Source of the DNA: GCA-016699835 sp964543905
GTDB lineage: Bacteria; Planctomycetota; Phycisphaerae; Phycisphaerales; UBA1924
Direction: 5' to 3'
DNA length: 64,000 nt
Assembly: GCA_964543905.1 (NCBI GenBank)
Contig: CAZIZO010000005.1
Span: 124,001-188,000 of the forward strand
In this document: piece after piece, positions 43,527 to 50,464 of the stretch
How the letters are laid out: the number at the start of each line of letters is the position of its first letter
Position numbering within the stretch: position 1 is the first letter of the stretch
Translations under genes and position numbers: made by a program
The notes under the pieces: model-generated
What the model was told of the DNA's origin: nothing
What the model saw: only the letters and a program-made list of their open reading frames with translations
Databases searched by the model: none

Positions 43527-46021
43527 TCCACTCCTCGCGCTGGATGTACGTCGTCTTCGCCCTCGGCGCCGCCGCGGTCTTGGGCGCGCTCGCCCTCGTC
43601 ACGTCCCATGTCCTCCGCCTCGAGCGCCGGGAACTCGAGCGCCAAGCCGCGGCCAAGGCCGACGAGTCAATCCGCCTCGCGCTCTGGCGGATGGACTCCG
43701 CGGTCAATGCGATCATCGCCAAGGAGGCCTCGCGTCCCTACTTCGAATACCAGCCCTTTTTCGCCGCCGACCGCGCGTACACCAAGATGTTCGAGGACGT
43801 CCATCCGGGCGAGGTCCTCGTTCCATCTCCGCTCCTCCTTGGCACGGGTGACTTCATCCGCCTCCACTTCCAGCACCTCCCCGACGGCACGCTCGCCTCG
43901 CCGCAAGTCCCCACCGGCAACATGCGAGACCTCGCCGAGTCCGCGTACGTCGAGAGCACCGCCGTCATCGCCGCCGAGAGTCATCTCCGCCACCTCGCCG
44001 CCCTCATCATCCGCTCCGAGGGCGCCAACGACACCCCCGAGCGTGCGGCACAACTCCAACCCCCGGGCCGCGCGGGTGATTCCTCCGTCCACGGCCGACT
44101 CCGGTCGCAAGACCCCGTCGAACCCCGCGCCCCGTCGTACGACCGCGTCACCGGACAAGAAGTCTGGAAGGCCACCCAGATCGACGATCCGCCCCCATCG
44201 CTGCGGGAATACGAGGCCCGCTCGCAGAGCGCCGGCCTCGCCGCGTCCAACGTCGCGCCCACGCGCGGCGCCGCGCCGCAACGCTCACTCGCCGCCAAAC
44301 CCGAGGATGCCGCGAGGACGAGGGCGCCTTCGGTCGAACTCCAACACCACGAACTCGAAGTCCTCCGCGGGGTCTTGGGCGATGCTCGCGCCGACATCGA
44401 ACGCAACGCCGAAGCAACCGACCAGGGGGCGGCCCCGGCGCCTGCGGACCAAGCCGCTAAGAAATCGGACGAAGCGATGGTCGCGGATGCTCCCGTGGTC
44501 ATTCCAGGAGCGCCGCCGTCCACCATCACCGCAGCCCCCACCGCCGCCGATCCATCGAGCGTCGCCGAATCCAGGGACGCCGCGTCCAGAGCGAACCCGC
44601 CCGTCGGCACGGAGGTCGCGCCCGCCAAGCCGTCCGCATCAACCTCATCACGCGATCGTGCGTCGATCCGAAAATCCACAAGCGCCGTCCCCCCCGATCG
44701 CCACGTGCGCTCGATCACCCCCACCTCGGCCCCACGCGCGATCGACTCCGATCCTCGGAGCACCGCCCGCGTCGACTCCACACCCGAATCGAAGCGCGAA
44801 GCGAAACAGAGCCTTCCTCCGATCTTCGCCCTCGCCTACCAGCCCGAGCCCGCCGTCGAACTCTCTCCGTTCACGCCCGCCTGGGTCGGCGAATCCCCGC
44901 GCGAACTCGTCTTCCGCCGCACCATCCACACCGCCAGCGCCACCTTCGAACAAGGCCTCTGGATCGACTGGCCTCGCCTGTCCTCTTTCCTCCAGACCAG
45001 CGCCAGCGACCTCGTCCCGGGCGCGACGATCCTCCCCGTCAGCACCTTCGCGCCCTCTGATGCCACCGCGCTCGGCCGCCGTCTCGCCTCCATCCCCGCC
45101 GAACTCCGCTGGACGCCGCCCGCGCTCGCCACGCCGGCGCGCTGGAGCCCCGCCCGCACCACGCTCCTGCTCACCTGGCTTGCCACGCTCGTCGCCATCG
45201 CCGCCATCGCCTTCGTCCTGCACGCCTCCACCGACCTCGCCGAACGGCGCGGCCGCTTCGTTTCCGCCGTCACCCATGAACTCCGCACGCCGCTCACCAC
45301 GTTCGTGATGTACTCCCAGATGCTCGCCGATGGCATGGTCACCTCCGACGACGCCCGCCGCGACTACCTCAACACACTCAAGGACGAGGCGTCTCGCCTT
45401 TCCCGCATCGTCGAGAGTGTCCTCGACTACGCCCGCCTGGGCCGCAAGAAAAAGTCCACTCCGCCCGCGCCCATCGCCGCCACTGAACTCCTCGCACGCG
45501 TCGAGCCCGCGCTCCGCCAGCGCGCCGAGCAGGGCGGCGTGCAACTCCTCATCCACTCCCCAGGCCCGAGTGCCCCCCCCACCGCCGCCGTCCGCGCCGA
45601 CCCCGACACCGTCGAACGCATCCTCTACAACCTCGTCGATAACGCCTGCAAATACGCTGCTGCCCCCCCCCCGCGTTCCCCGCAGGAGCCGCCCGCCACG
45701 CCGCCCGAGCACGCCGACGCGAGCGAGGCGCCCCCGGGGGCGCCAGCCGCCCGCATCCACCTCTCGCTCGCCCTCACGCCGCGCCACGCCGTCTTCTCCA
45801 TCCGCGACGAGGGACCGGGCATCCCCGAGCACGAACGCCCCCGCATCTTCAAGCCCTTCCACCGCGGCACCCATCACTCCGACGGTTCGATCCCGGGCTT
45901 GGGCTTGGGCCTCGCCCTCGCGCGCGGGCTCGCGCAAAACCTCGGCGGCACGCTCGACCTCGCGCCCACGCCCCTCGGCACACAACTCGATCTCACACTC
46001 CCGCGCATCGACAGCCCGTGA
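43523..46021 (+). CDS. Sensor histidine kinase with long Pro/Ala-rich extracytoplasmic region
   Basis: An 832-residue membrane sensor kinase. One transmembrane helix lies at residues ~7-28 and another at ~545-570, enclosing a ~510-residue extracytoplasmic region. Its middle part (residues ~180-430) is low-complexity and rich in Pro, Ala, Ser and Arg, probably disordered. The kinase core has His585 in SAVTHELRTPLTTF, the N-box LVDNACKYA, the G1 box RDEGPGIPEHERPRIFKPF and GLGLGLALARGLAQ. A Pro/Ala-rich insertion splits the ATPase domain between the N-box and G1; it contains a run of ten C (45663-45672). The signal sensed is unknown. Confidence 0.87.
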   Translation: MIHSSRWMYVVFALGAAAVLGALALVTSHVLRLERRELERQAAAKADESIRLALWRMDSAVNAIIAKEASRPYFEYQPFFAADRAYTKMFEDVHPGEVLVPSPLLLGTGDFIRLHFQHLPDGTLASPQVPTGNMRDLAESAYVESTAVIAAESHLRHLAALIIRSEGANDTPERAAQLQPPGRAGDSSVHGRLRSQDPVEPRAPSYDRVTGQEVWKATQIDDPPPSLREYEARSQSAGLAASNVAPTRGAAPQRSLAAKPEDAARTRAPSVELQHHELEVLRGVLGDARADIERNAEATDQGAAPAPADQAAKKSDEAMVADAPVVIPGAPPSTITAAPTAADPSSVAESRDAASRANPPVGTEVAPAKPSASTSSRDRASIRKSTSAVPPDRHVRSITPTSAPRAIDSDPRSTARVDSTPESKREAKQSLPPIFALAYQPEPAVELSPFTPAWVGESPRELVFRRTIHTASATFEQGLWIDWPRLSSFLQTSASDLVPGATILPVSTFAPSDATALGRRLASIPAELRWTPPALATPARWSPARTTLLLTWLATLVAIAAIAFVLHASTDLAERRGRFVSAVTHELRTPLTTFVMYSQMLADGMVTSDDARRDYLNTLKDEASRLSRIVESVLDYARLGRKKKSTPPAPIAATELLARVEPALRQRAEQGGVQLLIHSPGPSAPPTAAVRADPDTVERILYNLVDNACKYAAAPPPRSPQEPPATPPEHADASEAPPGAPAARIHLSLALTPRHAVFSIRDEGPGIPEHERPRIFKPFHRGTHHSDGSIPGLGLGLALARGLAQNLGGTLDLAPTPLGTQLDLTLPRIDSP
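45663..45672 (+). repeat. Homopolymeric C10 tract in the kinase ATPase domain
   Basis: Ten consecutive C residues encode part of a Pro run just after the N-box. A one-base slip would truncate the kinase before its G boxes. A second C8 tract lies at 45573-45580 in the same gene. Confidence 0.8.
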
Positions 46022-46345
46022 TCGCCTCCACGCCCGTCAACACCCCGCCTCACTTCGCACCAGCCCTCCACCATTTCATCGAATCTCACGCCCCGAATAC
46101 CTCACGGCGAACGGGCCACGTACCGCACCCGGCCTAGACCACGCCGGCATCCCACTCACATCATCCCGCTTCGCGCGGAAGGACATGGCGAATCATGCAT
46201 GCGCAGCCGGGGCGGGTGCGCCACGCTCGCGCGCGGAGACGGCTGATCGCCCGAACACGACGATGCCCGTGGCATCACGCGCAGGTTGGGGCGGGTGGTG
46301 TACCTGTGCCTCGCGCTCGTTCCGCTCGCACCTACCGTTGCAGAC

Positions 46346-46383
46346 GCCGGGTGGTGGCTCGGCATAGGGTGGCGCCACCCGGC
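46346..46383. repeat. Inverted repeat, 9-bp arms
   Basis: gccgggtgg (46346-46354) pairs with ccacccggc (46375-46383). The loop itself contains further tggctc/ggcgcca pairing options. No T-run follows on either strand. Confidence 0.65.
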
Positions 46384-46437
46384 TTGCTTTGAAGCCAGGT
46401 CGGTGCGAGCGTCCGATCGTCTCCGAGCGGGTGCCAT

Positions 46438-46459
46438 GGGTCGCCGCTTGGGGCGACCC
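46438..46459. repeat. Inverted repeat, 8-bp arms
   Basis: gggtcgcc (46438-46445) and ggcgaccc (46452-46459) form a perfect stem with a 6-nt loop, 23 bp past the stop of the 46483 minus-strand gene. It could act as a 3' processing or termination structure, but no T-tract follows. Confidence 0.65.
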
Positions 46460-46482
46460 AGACCTGCGATTCCGCGGTGAGC

Positions 46483-47055
46483 CTATCGGCGGCGCCGGGC
46501 CGCGAGCATGCCTCCCAAGGCCGTGAGCGCAAGCGATCCCGGAGCCGGAACGTGCCAAAGGGTGAACCGGATGTAACTGGGGTTAGGCGAGTCTCGACAG
46601 ATCTCGGCGAACGCGTGATCCTCGTGACTGGGAAGGGGCGTGTGGGGGTGGTAATCGAACATGCGATTGATCCTATAGAACTTGGTGAACGGAGCCTCGA
46701 ACACTTCCGTGCTGATCGACACGTGAATGGTGAAGAGCCCAGCGACAACACCGTCTTGGTCCCCGGGCTCATTGTGGGGCTTCCCTGTGTGTTTGAAGCG
46801 AATATCGAGTCGATACTCCCGCAAGACATCACTGTACATGATGTCGCCCACTTGGTAATCCCAGAAGGAGGCGTGTACGAAGTTCGTGCTGGTACTTCGC
46901 GTCCGGCCGTCCCAAGGCATACTGACGACGAACCGCTGGGTGTCATCGGTGAGAAGATCATGGGGTCCGTGGGTGCTGACGGAGATGATCTCGGCCGTGG
47001 CCGGTTGGATCGAGGCGGTCACAAGGGCCAATGCGGCGAGGATTGTCTTGCACAT
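46483..47055 (-). CDS. Secreted protein with PEP-CTERM-type sorting tail
   Basis: A 190-residue exported protein. The chosen start (47055) gives the signal peptide MCKTILAALALVTASIQPAT; longer in-frame starts add a basic leader without signal character. The body is a beta-rich domain of unknown function (VHASFWDYQVGDIMYSDVLR). The C-terminus is HVPAPGSLALTALGGMLAAR followed by RRR, the PAPG / hydrophobic / Arg-cluster sorting signal seen in three other proteins here. It is divergent from the similar-sized PEP-CTERM gene at 47308. Confidence 0.7.
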   Translation of the reverse strand: MCKTILAALALVTASIQPATAEIISVSTHGPHDLLTDDTQRFVVSMPWDGRTRSTSTNFVHASFWDYQVGDIMYSDVLREYRLDIRFKHTGKPHNEPGDQDGVVAGLFTIHVSISTEVFEAPFTKFYRINRMFDYHPHTPLPSHEDHAFAEICRDSPNPSYIRFTLWHVPAPGSLALTALGGMLAARRRR

Positions 47056-47307
47056 GTTCGCTCTCCATTCATCTCGGCCATGAGCCTCACGCGTTGATCT
47101 AGCGCGGACCTTCCGCATATCCCGATTGTCGCGTCGGAGACAGGCTCCGATCCGAGTTTGCAATCCAACACCCGATACGCCACGGTACCAATGCGGAAAT
47201 TTCCTCGATTGCATGCCGATGCACGGATGCGAACCTTAGTTTGAATAACGCAAGGTTGACATCAGCCTAGCATCGCGCAACAGCGAGGAAGGCGCTGGAG
47301 AACAGTC

Positions 47308-47931
47308 ATGACCATTCGAAATGCGATCGCACTTGCGTTGGCGCTTGGTGGAGCAGCCGCGTTTGTCCCATCGGCCACCGCACTACAGAACGTCGAAACA
47401 CGCTCCCTGTTTTTTTTCAATCATGCCTTTCTAACGCTCATCGAGACGCCCTGCAGTGCCAGCGTCTCCATAACGGGCGGGTCGATCAACTACAACGAGA
47501 GCATGTACACCTTGGGCTTTGGACAGTGGTGGCGAGTCGAGGTATCGGGCGGAGCCGACGACTCACAGGACGACGAGATCTACTTCACCCTCTCGCTCCA
47601 GCACATCTCGGAGTGCGATGACCTGCACCCGCTCGGAATGCGCTGGATCAGCACTTGGACCATCTTGGCCGAGCAATACAACGATGGATCCTGTGCCCTG
47701 AATGGACCCGAAGGCACCCGAGATCACGGTGACCACATGGACCGGTTCTACAACCACAGCCTGCAGTTCAGCAAGAGCACCGACAACTTCCCGACCCTGG
47801 ACCAGGACGAGATTGACAGTTGGTCCTACACCTTGCAGGCCGAGCACGTGCCGGCGCCGGGTGTTCTGGCCCCACTGGGGTTCGTCGTCGGGGCAATGCT
47901 CCGCCGGCGCGGACGGTACATCGCCGAATAA
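47308..47931 (+). CDS. Secreted protein with PEP-CTERM-type sorting tail
   Basis: A 207-residue exported protein. The signal peptide covers residues ~1-25 (TIRNAIALALALGGAAAFVP, then SATA). The body shows no motif I know. The tail HVPAPGVLAPLGFVVGAMLR plus RRGRYIAE is a PEP-CTERM-type signal with a short extension beyond the arginines. A T8 run (47410-47417) lies early in the coding sequence. A purine-rich ribosome site (gaggaaggcgctggag) precedes the ATG. It is divergently paired with the 46483 gene. Confidence 0.7.
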   Translation: MTIRNAIALALALGGAAAFVPSATALQNVETRSLFFFNHAFLTLIETPCSASVSITGGSINYNESMYTLGFGQWWRVEVSGGADDSQDDEIYFTLSLQHISECDDLHPLGMRWISTWTILAEQYNDGSCALNGPEGTRDHGDHMDRFYNHSLQFSKSTDNFPTLDQDEIDSWSYTLQAEHVPAPGVLAPLGFVVGAMLRRRGRYIAE

Positions 47932-48188
47932 CCGTGACGCCGGAGTGGACGGGGCGTGGCCCTGTCGTTCCTCCTTGCACAAGTCGCGGGCCTCCGGCCC
48001 GCCGCACGGTTCATCGGCACAAGATCACGTCGGCCTCCTCATTCTGATAGGTGCTCTCCATACACCGCGAAAGCCCATTCATGGTCGAACTCGGCTGGGA
48101 AGCGCCCGAGCGTCTCGAAAGAAAGATCTCAGACTTTCCTGGTATTTTTGGGACTATGTGGTATGTTGTGGGTGGTGAACGATGCCAC

Positions 48189-48204
48189 AAGGAGTCACGC
48201 GATG
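48189..48204 (+). promoter_or_regulatory. Ribosome binding site and ATG, out of frame with the subtilisin-like gene
   Basis: aaggag (48189-48194) is placed 7 nt before ATG 48202, one of the best ribosome sites in the window. The frame it opens (MKTRSGAAIV, then Cys-Val repeats) stops at TGA 48280-48282 after 26 residues because of the present length of the GT tract. Confidence 0.75.
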
Positions 48205-48228
48205 AAGACTCGATCCGGCGCTGCTATC

Positions 48229-48248
48229 GTGTGTGTGTGTGTGTGTGT
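48229..48248 (+). repeat. (GT)10 dinucleotide microsatellite in signal-peptide codons
   Basis: Ten perfect GT units lie 27 bp inside the frame of ATG 48202. One extra unit (or two fewer) would join MKTRSGAAIV-(Cys-Val)n-SGLCLAQ to the protease in one frame, making a typical signal peptide. This is the structure of a slipped-strand contingency locus. Confidence 0.85.
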
Positions 48249-49618
48249 CCGGCCTGTGCCTTGCACAGCCGACGCCCGATGATCGTGAACCCCCGCCCAT
48301 GAGGTTGCTCGTGCGTTGGGAAGACCCGACTCGTGCCCGCGAGGCCCTTCGTGACACGCCGCCGCTGTTTCGGGAACTTGGCGGTCGGGTAATATGGGCG
48401 AGCGACGTCGTTCCGGGCTTGGCCATCGTCGAGGTGCCTCAGGGCTTGGAAGAGACCTCGCGTTTGCTTCTGAACGCCACGCGAGAGTTCCGCTACATCG
48501 AGCGTGACGTCTGGGCGAAGCCTTGCGCACAGCCAAATGACCCTCGTTGGGTGGATGGGTCGCAACCGCCATCGTTGAATCCACTTTGCGTTCAGTCTCT
48601 TTGGGACTATCGCACCGAGACGCTTGAGCCGATCGCGCTCGTGGACTCCGGCGTCGCGTTCTTTGTACAAGGAGGGACCCTTCTTCCGCATCCCGATCTC
48701 GCACCAAATATCGTGAAGAATTTGGCCGATCCGATCTCGCCGCCTGGCCAGCCGCCGTTCGACGACGACGGAAATGGATACAAGGACGACTATTGGGGCG
48801 CGGAGTTTCTTCCTCCCATGCCGAGCGGAAGCACCTTCCCATATCCTCGAGATTTCGCACCTTCATCGCACGGCTCGGGCATGGCGTCCATCATGGGCGG
48901 GGTCGGCCACAACGGAGTTGAGGTCGTCGGTGTCGCCTGGTCCGCGAAGATCATCGTCGTGAAGACAACGGACAACTTCGGCGTGGCTTCCGCATCCAGT
49001 GAACTCATGGGGCTTGAGTACGCGCACAAGCGCGGAGCACGTATCGTCAACTGCAGTTGGGAAATCCCCGGCACCGACCTTGCCCTAACCGCCTTGTACG
49101 ACTTCTTCGCCGAGACTCCGACAACGCTCTACGTTGTCGCGGCTGGAAACGACGGATACGACCTCGACGGCAACTGTCGATACACCTTTCCGTCAGTCTG
49201 GTCCATGGATCACATGCTCGTCGTCGGCGGCACGGAGCCCAACGATGTCCCGTGGGGATTGTTTGGACTTGGACCTCCATGCGACGTTCGCCCCTCGACG
49301 ACCAACTACGGTGCATCTCGGGTTGACGTTATGGCGCCGGCCGCCGGTATGTGGGTGCTGACAAACCGACCCGCCGAGCCAAACAACAACCCACCCTTGC
49401 CCGAAGGTTACTCGGTGCCGTCGATCGGTACTTCGGACGCTGCGGCTGCCGTGTCAGCCATCGCGTCGTTCGTCTGGAGTGAGTTCCCTTCGTACTCCAA
49501 TCTCGACGTGAAGCAGCGGATCATGGACAAGGTCGACGTGATCCCTGCCTTGGCGGGCTGGTGTTTGACCGGCGGCAGAGTGAATGCGGCAAGATCTGTT
49601 GGCGTGGGCTGTCCATGA
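48233..49618 (+). CDS. Subtilisin-like (S8) secreted serine protease, apparently out of frame with its start
   Basis: The open frame covers 461 residues from a GTG inside the GT tract. It is a subtilase: catalytic Asp in PIALVDSGVAFF, His in SSHGSGMASIMGG, oxyanion Asn in VVAAGNDGYDL, and Ser in SIGTSDAAAAVSAIASF. An N-terminal inhibitor-like propeptide (MRLLVRWEDPTRAREALRDT) precedes it. The likely natural start is ATG 48202 with a strong ribosome site, but that frame is off by one base, so in this sequence the gene looks switched OFF or carries an indel error. Internal initiation at ATG 48299 would lack a signal peptide. A PEP-CTERM-type gene follows 37 bp later, probably co-transcribed. 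Confidence 0.8.
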   Translation: MCVCVSGLCLAQPTPDDREPPPMRLLVRWEDPTRAREALRDTPPLFRELGGRVIWASDVVPGLAIVEVPQGLEETSRLLLNATREFRYIERDVWAKPCAQPNDPRWVDGSQPPSLNPLCVQSLWDYRTETLEPIALVDSGVAFFVQGGTLLPHPDLAPNIVKNLADPISPPGQPPFDDDGNGYKDDYWGAEFLPPMPSGSTFPYPRDFAPSSHGSGMASIMGGVGHNGVEVVGVAWSAKIIVVKTTDNFGVASASSELMGLEYAHKRGARIVNCSWEIPGTDLALTALYDFFAETPTTLYVVAAGNDGYDLDGNCRYTFPSVWSMDHMLVVGGTEPNDVPWGLFGLGPPCDVRPSTTNYGASRVDVMAPAAGMWVLTNRPAEPNNNPPLPEGYSVPSIGTSDAAAAVSAIASFVWSEFPSYSNLDVKQRIMDKVDVIPALAGWCLTGGRVNAARSVGVGCP

Positions 49619-49655
49619 ACGACCTTGCCCGCGGTGAAACATAGGAGTGGAGAAG

Positions 49656-50459
49656 ATGCCCCCACGGTTCCAAATCGCACTGATGATGATGGGCGTTGGA
49701 CTGGCGCCAGTCACGCCGACTTCGGCTCAACCAATCTTCCGAGGCGACCCCGCATCTTGGCAGTGGCAAGGTTCGATCGATAACGGATCCAACTGGCTTG
49801 GGAATCGTCTGAACATCGATTCCTCGATCACTTCTGTACGAATCCGAGCGGTCGCCTCATTCCCACCCCCTTTCGACAACGCCTACTTCGGCTACGTGGC
49901 TTGCGATCCGTACGTGCAGGGACTGAACGGCGCGGGCGCGACGGACACGATCACGAGCATCGGGCCCGGGCAACTCCCGCCCAACTCGCAGGACCTGAGC
50001 GTTCGGCGATTCGGCAACCTTCTGAAGATCGACGATGCCTTCGACACCCAGCCGCCGGGCCTCGGGAGTTGGTGGATGCAGCGCTCTCAGTCGCCGAACA
50101 ACGGCACCAGCCCGACGCCGCTCTTCTTCAATCCCGTTACTCTCTTGGAGTTCACGCTCGTCCTCGACGGGTCGCAGGGCGATCGCCTGGTCACGGCAGC
50201 CTGGACCACGGACACGGCGTTCGGGTACCGGCCATTCTGCGTGACGAACGTGTGGGGAATCGACCACCGCTTCCAGCAATGGCGTCACCCCATGACCGAA
50301 GAGCAACTCACCATCCGCGTCATCCCCGCTCCCGCTTCCACCCCGCTCCTTGTGCTCTCCAGCATCGTGGCCGCGAGTCGTCGTCGCCGTCCCCACTGCC
50401 TCCGGCAGCGAACGACCTCGCGGCTCCTCTCCGCGAGGCTCGATGCTCCAGATTCATGA
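49656..50459 (+). CDS. Secreted protein with PEP-CTERM-type sorting tail
   Basis: A 267-residue exported protein. ATG 49656 is chosen because aggag (49643-49647) is 8 nt upstream; an in-frame GTG at 49647 is less likely. The signal peptide is MPPRFQIALMMMGVGLAPVT then PTSAQ. The body (~210 residues) has no recognised domain. The sorting tail VIPAPASTPLLVLSSIVAAS plus RRRR is followed by 25 further basic/polar residues, longer than usual after the Arg cluster. It follows the S8 protease in a probable operon and converges on the acyl-CoA dehydrogenase gene with a 5-bp gap. Confidence 0.7.
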   Translation: MPPRFQIALMMMGVGLAPVTPTSAQPIFRGDPASWQWQGSIDNGSNWLGNRLNIDSSITSVRIRAVASFPPPFDNAYFGYVACDPYVQGLNGAGATDTITSIGPGQLPPNSQDLSVRRFGNLLKIDDAFDTQPPGLGSWWMQRSQSPNNGTSPTPLFFNPVTLLEFTLVLDGSQGDRLVTAAWTTDTAFGYRPFCVTNVWGIDHRFQQWRHPMTEEQLTIRVIPAPASTPLLVLSSIVAASRRRRPHCLRQRTTSRLLSARLDAPDS

Positions 50460-50464
50460 CACCC

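Larger units (their letters stand above)
46022..46482. other. 461-bp intergenic region with hairpins
   Basis: No credible ORF or RNA gene is seen between the kinase and the next minus-strand gene. Two strong inverted repeats occupy the right part (46346-46383 and 46438-46459). Confidence 0.5.

Noticed and set aside
47256..47261. Perfect TTGACA upstream of the 47308 gene as a promoter
   Set aside because: No -10-like hexamer is found at 15-19 nt downstream (aacagc at 17 nt).
48233..48299. GTG 48233 or ATG 48299 as the normal start of the subtilisin-like gene
   Set aside because: GTG 48233 lies inside the GT repeat without a ribosome site, and ATG 48299 would leave a secreted-type protease without a signal peptide. 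ATG 48202 with aaggag is far better placed.
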